Of a stretch of DNA of 64,000 nt, positions 21,132 through 32,404 are shown piece after piece. Positions within the stretch are counted from its first letter, which is position 1; every line of letters starts with the position of its first letter. Position numbers and translations under genes: made by a program. Origin of the DNA: Tuctoria greenei (taxonomy: Eukaryota > Streptophyta > Magnoliopsida > Poales > Poaceae); the NCBI GenBank assembly GCA_036927565.1, contig JAYESD010000001.1, positions 33,951,146-34,015,145 of the forward strand, in the 5' to 3' direction. The notes below the pieces were generated by a model. That model was given only the letters and a program-made list of their open reading frames with translations, searched no databases and was not told the origin of the DNA.

Positions 21132-23329
21132 TCACACGATGTGCAGCAGGAAAAACACGCGAAAGCTGAGATAAAACAACAGGTTATGAGTCAAAGTTTG
21201 AGGTTTTTTATTCTTAACTACTGACCTATAAGGTGTTACTTGTGTAGCACAAAAATCAGTAGCTCCGGAGGCAAAAACAGAAGGTCCAGAGGTAAACTTT
21301 AAATGTTTTTGACTCATAACAGCAGGTTGCATGTTCCTGGCATTCAGTTTAATATGTGCAGCAAATTTTGCATTAAAGTTATGAGATCTAGCAATCATTC
21401 TTTTCCTTTTTTTAGCTAGTCTATAATAAAAATCTATGACATGACCATCTCTACCACAGTAGGTACATGAAACTTAACTTTGTGTTCATGTCTAGATGAG
21501 CAAGCAATATTTTTATTTGAAACCGAATGAGACAACACTCCTGCAGATTTGAAAACCACTTCTTTTTGTTTAGGAACTGTTTGAATCAAACCACTTCCTA
21601 ATGACTTTACAATTTTAGGTGGATGTGCCTTAGCATGAGCATGAGAATCAAAGCCTAAACCAATTTTATCATTGCAAGACTTGGAAGAATTCAACAGCAA
21701 GTTTAGGTTCTTATTCCCATTACAAAACCGATCTAATGTCCTATGCATGTTATCAAGTTTGTTGGACAGATCAAGGCAATTTTCACATGAAGTTTTTCCT
21801 TTTAATTTGCAATTAGAACAATACTTAACTTCATGAGAACGTAAAGCATTATTCAATATTGAAATTTCATTCATAGCACCTTTTAGTTTCTTTTCAAGAT
21901 CATCACAACTAGAAAAATGCAAATCAATTGTAGAACAAGAAGCATCTTTTAAGTTTCCAATGTCAAGTGCAGCAAGGTTTTTGTTCTTTTCAATTTCAAG
22001 TTCAAGTCTATCTAGAGTAGAGGAATGTGCAGTTCTTAATGTGGACAATTGTTCATAGATTAAATCACACGAGGGACAAGAATCATCAATAGGAATCAAG
22101 GTTTTCAAATGGTTGATTTCAGATTCTAGTGATTCAATTTTAGCAGCATTATCCCTAAGCTTTTTGTCCTTTTTCTTAACAATAATAGTTGCACGAGAAA
22201 TTGCATCACACATTTCATTACAGGTAGAACATACCTCATCGTCGTCAGTGTTGTGTTATGCATCCTCCTGACTTGATCTTGATCTTGTTTTGCCCGCCAT
22301 GAAGCATAAGTTGGCCAAATAATCTTCATCTTTGTCACCTCCAATGTCCACGTCGCTTGAGCCAAGTTCCTGGAGTGCGGAGATAAAACTATTCACCAGT
22401 TGGCGACATGTAAAGCCCTTCTTCTTCTTATCATTTGTTGAGGAGTGCTTCGTCCTTGATTGTTTTTCTTCTCAGGAAGTAGAGCCTGAAAGGTTAGGGC
22501 ATTCTATATGAAAGTGTCCTGTCTTACCACATTCGAAGCATCGTTGAGGTCCGGAGCTTCCTCTCCTTCTAGTTCTCACATTTTGCAATGCTTTTGAGAA
22601 CCTAGTAGAGAGAAGTGCTAGCTCCTCCTCTGGAAATTCCTTGATCTGCTCTAGGGTTAGTGAGGACAACAAAGCAAGAGTATTGCAAGATGATGATTGG
22701 ACGGAGCTAGGCATATCACGTTGTAAGACAAATTCAATAGACATATTTGAGTTCTTACGTGATAAGATGTCAATTTCATGAGTTTTGAGTTTAGAGTAAA
22801 GCACATATAAAGTAAGTGTACCCATGACAGTAGACTCACGAATAGATGTAACTTTCATCTCCCAGATTGACATGTCTAATGCACTAAGAAGTTGCCTAGC
22901 ATTTTCAGCATCAGAAAAATTAACGTTCACACTACGCAAGTTACTGAGAATTTTGTTAAAATGAGCAAAGAGATTATCGATGGACTCACCGGGTTGCATC
23001 TCGAAGCGCATGCATTCTTTCTTGAACATGTCTTGACTTACCTCCTTGATCGTGTTGGATCCTTCGTGATAGTCACAAAGTGCTCTCCATACATCATATA
23101 CCGATCGGAGATGTGCAACACGGTCGAAGTCGCTCTGAGTGAGCCCTTGGATGATCAAGTTTCGGGCTTTGTTGTTGTTGTCGACGTCCCATAGGTTTGT
23201 AGCTGTAACTTGATCATTTGACGGCACATCATAAGGCTTGTACACATTTTCCCATATGGCGAAGCCTTGGGCCTGGATGAAAGCGTCCATGCATGCCTTC
23301 CAAACCTGAAAATCAATACCAGCAAACAT
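21132..23329 (-). pseudogene. CopA gag (broken)
   Basis: The first ATG in frame is at 23329 (MFAGIDFQVWKAC). CopB shows the original start nine codons upstream (MVKYSAKPC); here that ATG has become ATA, so the start is lost. Residues about 1-285 are UBN2-type Gag with RSVYDVWRALCDYHEGSN and the knuckle CFECGKTGHFHIECP (about 22500-22545). After a TGA comes an acidic and coiled-coil part with CSNCKLKGKTSCENC, and a second cluster near 21440 is frameshifted. The end (21132-21398) is Ser/Ala-rich. Stops and frameshifts occur at 22472, 22256 and 21434. Confidence 0.8.
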
Positions 23330-23403
23330 ACAAGGTTTGGCGGAGTATTTCTCTATGATGACTAGTCAAAAACATGTACAAATCACAATGATTGGAGCAC
23401 CAT

Positions 23404-23416
23404 GGCTCTGATACCA
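23404..23416 (-). other. CopA primer-binding site (initiator Met tRNA)
   Basis: Plus-strand GGCTCTGATACCA is the complement of TGGTATCAGAGCC, the usual PBS for plant initiator methionine tRNA. It is two bases from the LTR that starts at 23419. Confidence 0.9.
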
Positions 23417-23418
23417 AT

Positions 23419-25262
23419 TGTAGGATCGAAGAGCACGTGAAAAGCTACCAGGGGGGGTGAATGGTAGATTTTAAAAATCTTACGCAACGGAAACAATTAA
23501 ACCCCAACCCCTTCGGCAGAAAAACGATCTGTTAGAGAAATCATGTGTGAAACTAATATAAAAGTGTTTCACCGTGACAAAAGTGATATATAACAGAGAA
23601 AATCAAGTAACGAAGAAATCACAAGAGGAATCACTCTAATCTGTCGAGAGAAACTCAAGTTATGATCGAAAGATCGAACAAATGTCAATCTGTCCTACCC
23701 AAGAAAAACAGTTCTAGAATGCTGCAAAGAAACTCGTGTAGATCAGATATCACAAATCCAATGACCGTGAAAATTTGAAAGAAGATAGATACTCAAGTTG
23801 TGAAGACAACCCAAAAAGAATCACGTCAATTGGATCTGTAAAACTCGAGTTACGATAAAACCACCGACGAAAGGTGGTGCTGTCCAGAAACTCGATGAGT
23901 AAAACTTGTCTGGAACAAGTCAGACGAACAAGGCACAAAAGTTCCTTCAAACTACGAATTTTATTCAATAGAACACAAGAGGAACATCCCCAAAGTTGTG
24001 CACCACAAGCTTTGGCCTCCCTTGCTTATATAACCAGCTCGAAAGCCAACTCAACTCAAATTAGGACCCTAATCCTACTCCGTTCACGAATCGAAACTTT
24101 CCATAACTGCTTAGGATTCTTCTATACGCAGATAGAAGCAATCTTAAGACTTCCAAATACATTAGGAACATATCCCATATTCCCAAAACAACTCAAATTT
24201 GTGACCCACACGAAATACTAACATAACCAACTCAATAATTTCCATACCGAGCCATAACTGACTCCGCCGCAGCCAAAGTCATCAACCGATACGATCCGAT
24301 CCTTCCAACCAGATCTTCCCATCCATAAAACATCTTCAGAACCATGTTGCCATGTCATGCACCGCATGCATACGTGTAAACACCTTCCTTCGACGTCTAG
24401 TAACCTTCATATGCACTGCCCTTGATTCAATCATCCTGTGCGACCTCCTGACCCGCTCAACCACAATTCCTCCTGAATTTGGTTGTTGGAACCTCATCTC
24501 CTCCTTGAGACTAGTCCAAAGGATCCTGTCACCAGCCATGACTTGAACTCAAGCAACACCTACACATGAACAAACAACCAATCCGTACGAGTCCAAGTCC
24601 GCGACTTGACTCAAGTCAGTTCCGAACACAACACCTTACGTGAGCACCTCACATAAGCATGTTGCAAAGCATATCAAAATGATATCAGCCATATCAACCA
24701 AAATGCACCAAAAACTTAGCAAATAAATACTAAGCAATCTTTCTAAGAATATAAAGCAAGTTTGAAACATTGTAAGATAAAAGCAGGAACATTGCGATCA
24801 AGCTCCGAACCTTGCCAAAAATAACCGGAGCTTGAGCTGGAGCTTACAAAAGCTAGTAAAACCTAGCACCGGAGCTTACCAAAGCTAGTCGGACCTTAGT
24901 GCCGGAGCTAACCAAAGCTAGTTGGACCTAGCGCCGGAGCTAACCAAAACTAGTCAGAACTAGTCATCCCAAAAGTCAGAGCTAGAAAAACATGTCAGAG
25001 CCAACCAACATAAGTTGGGCCTAGCAAAACATATCGGAGCTTAACAAAGACATGCCAGAGCTATCAAAGACATCCCGGAGCTAAAGACAAAGCTCACCGG
25101 AGCTACCCAAAAACATATCGGATCTAGACAAAGAAAGTCGGACCTATTGTCGGACATTGCAGAAGCTCGGAGCTAGAGTCGGACCAAGCTAAAAAGACGT
25201 TATGGCAACATTCAAAACTTTTATTGTCAAAGCCAATGTATTCAGCACACATAGGTCTCACA
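23419..25262 (-). repeat. CopA 5' LTR (1844 bp)
   Basis: Same ends and internal order as the left LTR; the U3 array of CCGGAGCT/GTCGGACCT units is at about 24795-25195. It is followed by the second TSD copy CGGAG (25263-25267). Confidence 0.9.
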
Positions 25263-25536
25263 CGGAGCTTTCGCCACCTTCGTGTGTTGCGCCGGAGCTT
25301 CAGCCACCGGCGCTACCGTTGCCAGCGCGTCTTCACAAATGTCTTCCCCGTGGTCCGGCGCTACCACGGGAGCCTCTGGTGTCTCTTCGGGATCCATATC
25401 CACGACAGTTGGTGTCGGAGCTGTCGTGACCTCAGCCACCACTTGAGGAGGCGTAGGGGTCGGGGCTGGAACCTTTGCCTACACAGCCTCAGTTGCTGGG
25501 ACGAGTGTCGGAGCTTCCGAGCCCTTCCTCATTGTT

Positions 25537-25614
25537 CTGCAAACAAAGAATCAAAAGATTCAATACATGATGAAAAATAAAAACAGCAACTCAAGGTGAG
25601 GACGCAACGTCTAC
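25537..25614 (-). other. Predicted intron in TatB aORF
   Basis: 78 nt on the minus strand: exon 1 ends ...CCTTCCAAG, intron begins GTAGAC, is T-rich toward its 3' end and ends TTTGTTTGCAG. The split codon AG|A joins the exon 1 frame to the frame encoding RKGSEAP, homologous to KKRSEAP after the TatA intron. Donor, acceptor, phase and size agree between TatA and TatB although the intron sequences have diverged. Confidence 0.7.
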
Positions 25615-27008
25615 CTTGGAAGGTTACCACTCCAACTAGCGCGAAACCTCTTTACAGGGCGATCGAAGCCAGAGCCCACTGCGGTCGGCGTGGCCAGAGC
25701 TCTGGATTGCTGCCCGTAACTTGTCGCCGTCTTCGGCGTCGACTCAGCTGGTACCTCCCTCGGTTGGGAAGGGCCTCTGGACTCGGAGCCCACAGTTGGC
25801 ACTGGAGCCGGTGTTGATCTGCCGGAGGTGGTGCCCCTTGAGGATGCCTGTACTGGAGAAGGCATGGACACCGAAGATCTACCTCACTAAGGAGAAGGAG
25901 CAGTTGTAGTCGGAGCTGACCTGACGTGGCTCCCGTCAGCATGCCTCAACTTTCTCTTTCGGCTAGAGGATTCGGCTAGCTCCTTGCCTTTACCCTTGCC
26001 TTTGCCGACATCATCGACTTTCTAACTTGTGACAAGGGTAATCACCCTCTCAGAAGCTTCGGGTATCACAACCCTGGAGATTGGGCACCTCTCAACCACG
26101 CCCAAGTCGTCCAATGCTGGCATTCTCCTCCAGATCTCCTTGCTAACCTCCGGAACCATGTTCAAAGGTAGGAAGGCGGCCGACGGAGTAAGGGTGTCAC
26201 GGGAGATACCTCAATTTTGAATTTTTTTGAGATGGATCTTCAAAGCTTCATCATCCAAGTTGGTGTTCAAACCAACTTCAATTCGGTTATGATCCATTCC
26301 AATATTGAACGCCCATGCGGGCCATTCCCTAGTCTTCAGCAGGGCCCACCTGTTCACCAAGAAATTTCCGAAGACCATTTGGCGGTTCACTCCTCCCTCT
26401 ATGCATTCTTCGATCCTTTTCAGGATGGGCTTGTACGCATTCGATAGCTCCAGAACTATGTTCCAAGTGTCGGTGTCGATATTGGGAAGGCCCTTGATCA
26501 GCTCCAGCTTCTCATGCTCCTCCACAATGATGATAACCCAATACTTCTTCCAATCATCTCACTTGCCAGAGGGGAAGGACTTCAAGTACTTGAAGGGGCA
26601 ATTCTTCCGCTTCATGAAATAGTAGAAGCCGATGAGCTCCGTCCCCTTGCCGGTGGTGTGGACCGTGAATAAGGTCCGAAAAAACTCGATGCAGGGAGGC
26701 ACGCCCACCCACATCTCGCAGAAGTGGACGAAGGTTGCCACTAGCAAGAGGGAGTGGGGGCCGATATGATAAAGCTAGATGCCGTAGAAATCCAACAACA
26801 TCAAAAGGAAGCTTGAGAAAGGTGGGATCAGACCCACCATGGTGTACGCCGAGAAATACACCATATCTCTGGTGCACTCCTTCTTGAAGGGGAGCTTGCC
26901 GAAGCGGATGTCCTTGTTGCAGGAGTCGCTGGACCAACCCATGTAGGCCCGCACACTTGCCATCTCCTCGTCGGTCTTGACCTTGCTGCGCGGAAGACCC
27001 AACTCCAT

Positions 27009-27547
27009 CGTGGCAAAGTGAAGCGAAAGTTGGAAGGCTATGCGAAGGTTGGGAGGCTCTGAGCGCAAGTTCAATTGAAAGCGTAAAGGGTCCTCAAACT
27101 GTGCGGGCTTTCCTTCTTAAGTAAGCCTCCGCAACGCTTGGATGGAAACCGCAATGGGACTGAGGTTACACTTTCAAAAATCTACCCTATTAATGATGAA
27201 TGGGCTCGGGTCCACTCCGGTAGAAAGGTCGAAGCTATTGCCCCAAGTGAACCGTTGTCATAATGGGAGGTTGGAAGCCCGAGGGCGACGACCTGACAAG
27301 GCGTGCGGAACCGATACGATTTTTACATCGGGAATCGGCGACCTTCAATTGCGTGAGATCCGCACGCTAAGATCTCACCTGCCACATTCAAAAGAAGCCA
27401 TGTGGCGATAGTTTAACCACGGAGCATCGCCCCAATGGCACATCAGAAAAGCTTTGAAGCCGTAGCGCGGGAATTGAAAGATGGCCCCACCTCTAGTAGA
27501 ATAACTTAACCCGAAGGGTTTCTCCCGAAGGTGGTCCCGGGGGCCAC
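27009..27547. promoter_or_regulatory. Upstream region of TatB aORF and polypurine tract
   Basis: No gene. The block TTACTTAAGAAGGAAAG (complement, 27108-27125) is about 100 nt upstream of the aORF ATG, as in TatA and TatC. The hairpin of TatA is degraded here (around 27310-27330). The last bases, GTGGTCCCGGGGGCCAC (27531-27547), are the polypurine tract region abutting the LTR. Confidence 0.5.
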
Positions 27548-28377
27548 TGTCGGTACCCTGCGTACTGGGTACCCCATGATATAGCAAGAAAAGCTAAGGA
27601 GTTCCACCTTTCAAGTTGAAAACCTCTAAAAGCCACACATGTTGCACAGTACTAGACCCGCCTCCCTCGTTTGGGTAGTTCCGACACTGACACGTGTATC
27701 ACAAGGTCGGGCCTATGACCCGTCATAGGGAAGCTCCGATCTTGCCACGTGTCCAGTGACCCCGGACCTAACCCCCAGTAGAGGGAAGCTCCGGTGCTAC
27801 CACGTGTATAGTAGCTTCGGACCTGCCTCCCCATGACGGGAAGCTTCGGAGCCACCACGTGTTGAACCTCCAGAGCTAGGACTTCAACGGAAGACAGAGA
27901 GATCTCCAATGGCTCAGACCTTCAAGGGACATTTAAATCGACAGTTACAAGACCTGAATTACGTATCATTAATGCTATATTAATGACACACGATCAGTGG
28001 ACTGTAATAGGGTAACACCGTTATTAAGGCGCGTTATCACTTTTAATTATGTTGAATACCTGTAGATTGTGTATTAGGCTGTTAATCACGACAGGGCCAC
28101 ATGTCGGACCAGACAAGTGTTGTAACGGCCAGTCCTTAGACTATAAAACAGCTGCATCGCACGATACACAGGGGGGAGAAGCTCACAAGTGCCAGACACA
28201 TTTTCATACATACAACACACAACCCGTGGAGTAGGGTGTTATGCTCAGGTGGCCCGAACCACGTAAATCTCTCGTGTCATCATCTTGTTCAAATCTCACA
28301 CGCCCCAACCAATCAAGAACCTCCGCGGGCTACGAATTAAGCAGTACCGGGGGAAGTGTCGATCGCACACTTCAACA
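27548..28377 (+). repeat. TatB 3' LTR (830 bp)
   Basis: Starts TGTCGGTACCCTGCG and ends CACTTCAACA. The 55-bp units start at 27677, 27732 and 27787 with a partial one from 27842. TATA-like CTATAAAAC is near 28140. It is followed by the TSD GTTTT (28378-28382). Confidence 0.9.
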
Positions 28378-30604
28378 GTTTTCCTCACTCCTATCGTAAG
28401 AAGCTTCTCCTTCCATCTTGAGAGTCTTGCTTTAACTTTATCTACAATGTGCTAGAGATGGACCAACCTGAGCCTATCAAGAGTAATCAGGAGGCCAAGA
28501 TAGTTTGTTGGGAACTGCCCCTAGGTCCCATTGAAGTTTGCCAACGCCTCGTTTAGCTCCTCCATAGAGTAGTGAATTGGATAGGCAGTGCTCTTTGTTG
28601 TGTTGATCTTAAGTCTAGTGGCCTTGCCAAAATGGCTCATGATGCTCGGAAGCGAGTCGACCTATTATTTCTTCGGATTGACAAAGACCACTACGTCATC
28701 AGCATAAATCGAAGTCCTCATCCTAGCACTAGTATCTTGAACAGGCGACAACACTCCATCACTTGTTGCAAGCTCGAGCACTCTACGAAGAGTCTCAAGG
28801 CCTAAAATAAAAAGGTAAGGTGAGAGGGGATCTCCCTGCCTTAATCCTCTTCTATGCCTTATTCATGGACCTTGAACCCCATTAGGTTTTACAGTGGAGG
28901 AGGCCGATGTCAGGATCAAAGTTATCCAATTCCTCCATCTAATAGGAAAACCTATCTGCTCCAGTAACTCTAAGAGGTACTCCCAGGCTAAGGAGTCAAA
29001 AGCTTTTTGTAAAATCTAGCTTCATGAAGATGAATGACTTGTGCCTCTGCTGGTGGGTTCGGACCACATTTCTCACATACATGAAGTTATCTTGTGTACA
29101 CCTTTTCGTAATGAAGGCATTCTGAGTAGGAGATATAATCTTGTCGATGTGGGGAGCCATTCACCTGGCTAGAACTTTAGAGAGAATTTTTCCAAAGGAG
29201 TGGATTAAGCTGATGGGTCTGTAGTCTGATGGAGACTCTGGTTCTTCCTTCTTGGGGATAAGTGTGATCTCTGCGCCATTCAAAGCATGCAGGTGATTTC
29301 CTTTTAGGTTGCAAATGGCCCTGAAAGCATTGACCACATCACCCTTGACGATCTGCCAACAGAGCTTGTAAAAGTCCATAAAAAAGCCATCTGGGCCCAG
29401 GGCTTTTTCATTTGGGAGCTCCAAGATAGCCTGCCTTATTTTCTCTTCAGTGAATTCTGAGTCAAGCTCCGCATCTTGTATTTGGGCCATATTAAGCCTT
29501 TGCCAGTTAAGTGTCACCTCACAGTTGTATTTAGCCCCAATGATCCCATTGAAATGATTGTATAGCTCATGTTCCTTATCCTGATGAGTCAACAACATAT
29601 CTCTTTCTGTTTTTTTTTTAGGCATGGGATGTATTGTTTTCTGCTCTGCGCATTTGCCCTTAGATGGAAGAACTTTGTCGAGGCATCCCCTTCACGCAGC
29701 CACACAATGCGCGATGCCTGACGACGGCGTGATCTTTCAACTGCTGCGAGGCCAAGCAGTCTGGTTTTCGTGTCTACCCGCAGCTGTTGTTCATCATCTG
29801 ATAGTCCTCTTTCTTCTTGTGCCTTGTCTAATCGGAAGATCACTTCAATGGCCATGAGCATCTGTAACCGAGCATCTCCAAGGAGGTTGTAACTCCACTG
29901 TCGTAAGGCTTTAGCCCTGCGTTTCAGTTTTCCATGGAGGATCAGCAGGGCTGTTGTGCTTTTCACCGGCTAGTTCCAAGATGAGCGTACAACCTCTGTG
30001 AAGCCCCAGATTTTTGCCCAGTGGGTTTCAAATCTAAAGTGCAGCCACACCCGGGGTTTACTCTGGTTGCAGAGAGCAATGGACAGTGATCAAACAATGA
30101 AGAAGATAAGGGAAGCAAACACAGTCCTGGTTGCATCAGATCCCACTCCTTATTGCAGAACATCATATCTAGATGGACCAATGTTGGTGCAGATCTTTCG
30201 TTACTCCAGGTATAGCCGACCATGTAGGGGAACCTCAAATAATTCACATTGTCCTGGTTGTATCAGATCCCACTCCTTATTGCAGAACATCCTATCTAGA
30301 TGGACCAATGTTGGTGCAGATCTTTCGTTACTCCAGGTATATCGCCGACCATGTAGGGGAACCTCAAATAATTCACAATAATCAAGAATCGTCTGAATAT
30401 CCCCATTAGTCTTCGGTTCAACTTTCTGTTGTTCTTGTCCCTCGCTTGATATATCTGATTGAAGTCACCAATGTACAACCAAGGTTGATCAGACGTCGGT
30501 TTGAGGGAGTAGATTTCATCCAGAAACCTTTCCTTTTCCCCCTCTTCTGTCGGACCATATACAACCGTTAGCCAAAAAGGTGTCTGGTTTGATCTGAGCT
30601 GCAT
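28378..30604 (-). pseudogene. LINE fragment B: endonuclease and reverse transcriptase part of ORF2
   Basis: Minus strand, 5' truncated. The AP-endonuclease part is recognisable at 30604-29960: FWLTVVYGPT, LYIGDFNQI, SNERSAPTLVHLDMMFCNKEW. The RT follows at 29625-29161: EEKIRQAILELPNEKALGPDG, DFYKLCWQIV, ITLIPKKEEPESPSDYRPIS and SFGKILSKVLAR. From 29160 down to 28378 the frame decays with several stops but keeps NAFITKRCTQDNF and FMKLDFTKSF, ending KEKLLTIGVRK where it joins fragment A across TatB. Order EN-RT-Cys region fits the plant L1 clade. The endonuclease part contains a 127-bp tandem duplication. Confidence 0.85.
30124..30377. repeat. 127-bp tandem duplication inside the LINE
   Basis: Two copies, 30124-30250 and 30251-30377, both starting GTCCTGGTTG(C/T)ATCAGATCC. 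They differ at only a few positions (for example CATCATATC versus CATCCTATC, and a 2-base difference near TATAGCCG/TATATCGCCG). It duplicates part of the endonuclease coding region and arose long after the LINE inserted. Confidence 0.9.
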
Positions 30605-30612
30605 ATGTAAGG

Positions 30613-30690
30613 AGATTCCAAATATATTACATTTTGAGAACTAATTTTAGTTTTCAAAACATCATATATTTAGAGATGGAGGAAGTACTA
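30613..30690. mobile_element. Remnant of a Stowaway-like MITE
   Basis: The AT-rich stretch ends ATTTAGAGATGGAGGAAGTA, close to the grass Stowaway terminal sequence (GGGACGGAGGGAGTA). Only one end is present; the LINE 5' end abuts it, so the LINE probably inserted into the MITE. Confidence 0.5.
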
Positions 30691-31378
30691 GTACTCGAAG
30701 CCTTGCATTCTTACTACCCAAAATTGTTCGAGGCCTTATACTGAGAAAATGAGGATATCGATCATCTTCTTAAACCTGTGTTTTGAACTGCTGTGGTATT
30801 TTTGAAGTGCTCGTACATAATCTCGAGTTGTAGTTGCTGCTATTATTGTTTGTTAGGTAAAGTAGCGATGGAGTAGTCCTATTCCGATTTTTTTTTTTGC
30901 CTGGGAGAAATATATGTGGAACATATCACTCGTCCGGACCATCCATCTTCTTCGTCATCTTCGTCCTTTTATCCATTAAGGGATAAGAGACCGGATAGGA
31001 GAGCCGGCTTAATTAGCTGGCAACGGGGCTGCCACGTCACCGAATCTCATCAGCGTCACTGTACCAGTACAACACCGGCTGCACGTATCTCCTGTGGCTG
31101 GGGACGCCGCAACCCCGCAACCGCAAGGCAAGAAGGGTTGCTGCAGTACACGCACTCGTTTGTCGATTCCTCGGAAACGCAACGGGTGTTCTACCGCTCA
31201 GTATCTGGACCACGGGTGGGCGTGGCGTCTAGCTGTTGGCCGAGAAGAGGACGTGCTTGTTGTTCGTGCAGTGCGGCAGATAAAGCGGCCACGCAGGCAC
31301 ATGGTGTCCATACACGGCGGTGAGGCACACGCGCGCTGCCTGGCTTTGTTGGATGTTGGATAAGGCAGGCACGCAGTG
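30691..31378. other. Unassigned sequence between MITE remnant and CACTA
   Basis: I recognise no gene or element. The left part is AT-rich; from about 30930 the sequence becomes GC-richer with CG-rich words. A 135-codon open stretch at 30916-31323 (+) shows no known motif, is Arg/Ser/Cys-rich and is probably chance. This may be the oldest, low-copy host sequence in the window. Confidence 0.4.
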
Positions 31379-31856
31379 CACTACAGGACACGGTGAATAA
31401 GGTATCGGTTCAATTAGAGGCGTTGGTCCCGACGCATTTAAATCGATTAAAAGTGTCGGTATAATAAAAAACCGACAATCATAAACTAAATGCGTCGACC
31501 AAACTTAAGAAACAGACGTACTTAAGAAATGCATCGGTTCAATTGACGCTCTCACTAAATGCGTCGGCTCAAACGACGCTTCTAAGAGCGGGCTCAGCCG
31601 CTCAGGCTCTAAGAGCGTGGGCCCTCCTCTTGGTTGACGCTCTTATGTGGGCCCCGCGCGGAACCCCAAAAAGTGCCACACTTTTCTTCGCGCGCGCCGC
31701 TTCACTTTCGTGTAAACCCTCGCACGCGCTCCTCTATCCGCTGCCCTCCGCCGCCCGCCACCTGCCGCCTCCGTAAGCCAGCCCGTGGCCCGTCGCCTCC
31801 ATCGCCCGCCCCCTCCGCCGCCCGTTGCCTCGGGCGCCCGCGGCCTCCGGCCGTCC

Positions 31857-31955
31857 GTCCGCGGTGCCCTGGTCCGCGGTGCCCCCGTCCGCAGCACCCT
31901 CTGTCCGTGGTGCCCCCGTCTGCGGTGCCCCTCCATCTGCGGTGCCTCTCCATTC
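31857..31955 (+). repeat. Imperfect tandem repeat in the GC-rich CACTA leader
   Basis: About six units of 15-20 bp of the type GTC(C/T)GCGGTGCCCC, lying in the GC-rich first exon or leader upstream of the predicted splice donor. It would encode a Pro/Arg/Ala-rich peptide if translated. Confidence 0.6.
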
Positions 31956-31974
31956 GTCGTCGATTTGCTACTAA

Positions 31975-32400
31975 GGTAAAATTTGTACATTTGAGGTCGT
32001 ATATTTGAGTTCTATGTGTGATCTTGTTTGGTGCATGAGTTTGTATACGTGATGTTGTATGTGTGAACTTGGTTCATAGCTAATGTGTATGTGTAAGCTT
32101 AATTAATAGTTAATCCTCAAATTGCATGCAAATTTACATGTTTAACTTGAATAAGTGAGCATGCTTAATAGTTTGTCGTAATTTACCTTGTATAAATAAG
32201 TAATTTAACTTGTATGTATATGTGAGCATGTTTAACTTTTAATAGTCTCTAAATATGTGTGACTTGTTAGTGTGAATAGGTATAAGTTGAAAAATAGGTG
32301 AGGATCGTAAGGTGATGTATGATGGATAGAGTTCAAATGGTGTGTACACATTATAATAGGCTTATATTGCAAATGTGTTCGTGAACCAAACATTTTCTAG
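31975..32400 (+). other. Probable intron of the CACTA transposase gene
   Basis: After the GC-rich leader the sequence turns abruptly AT-rich at GTAAAATTTG and stays so, without a long frame, until the transposase coding region begins near 32405. No other feature seen. Confidence 0.45.
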
Positions 32401-32404
32401 CTAG

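Larger units (their letters stand above)
15107..25262 (-). mobile_element. CopA: complete Ty1/copia element, Sirevirus-type
   Basis: Two LTRs (15107-16957 and 23419-25262) with TG...CA ends are flanked by the direct repeat CGGAG (15102-15106 and 25263-25267). On the minus strand the order is 5' LTR, methionine-tRNA PBS, long Gag with two Cys clusters, protease-integrase-RT-RNase H in Copia order, repeated polypurine motifs, 3' LTR. The long coiled-coil Gag and multiple AAGGGGGAG motifs before the 3' LTR fit Sireviruses. LTRs are alike (about 93-95% by eye). It sits in the aORF of TatB, so it is younger than TatB. Confidence 0.92.
13478..27008 (-). pseudogene. TatB antisense gene (aORF), interrupted by CopA
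   Basis: Start ATG at 27008 (MELGLPRSK). Exon 1 (27008-25615) encodes the Transposase_28 domain in pieces separated by stops: GLIPPFSSFLLMLLDFYG, FVHFCEMWVGVPPCIEFFRT, FYYFMKRKNCPFKYLKSFPS, CIEGG...FLVNRW, then RKRKLRHADGS and a Pro/Ser tail. Exon 2 runs 25536-25268, is cut by CopA, and resumes 15101-13478 with acidic Glu-Pro repeats, a coiled coil and a C-terminal domain ending FFRRT at 13478. CopA lies between the two CGGAG copies, in the acidic repeat region. Many stops (for example within 25450-25490) make it non-functional even without CopA. Confidence 0.75.
5722..28377 (+). mobile_element. TatB: complete Ty3/gypsy Tat-lineage element with nested Copia
   Basis: LTRs at 5722-6550 and 27548-28377 are flanked by the direct repeat GTTTT (5717-5721 and 28378-28382), the expected 5-bp TSD. 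Order inside: PBS, gag, protease, RT, gypsy RNase H with a repeat insert, second RNase H, integrase, spacer, antisense gene, polypurine tract. The antisense gene is interrupted by CopA (15107-25262). Without CopA the element is about 12.5 kb. The LTRs differ at many sites (roughly 7-9% by eye), so the insertion is not recent. All coding regions are broken. Lineage call: two RNase H domains and an antisense Transposase_28 ORF are known Tat traits. Confidence 0.9.

Noticed and set aside
23404..23416. tRNA gene remnants at TGGTATCAGAGC sites (also 41384, 62824)
   Set aside because: Only 12-13 bases matching a tRNA 3' end, directly beside LTR ends; they are primer-binding sites.
30916..31323. 135-codon open stretch as a host gene
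   Set aside because: Skewed composition typical of a GC-rich chance frame, no motif, no homologue recognised.
31634..32008. Pro/Arg-rich ORF as a cell-wall protein
   Set aside because: Produced by GC-rich tandem repeats in the CACTA leader; both strands give long open frames there.
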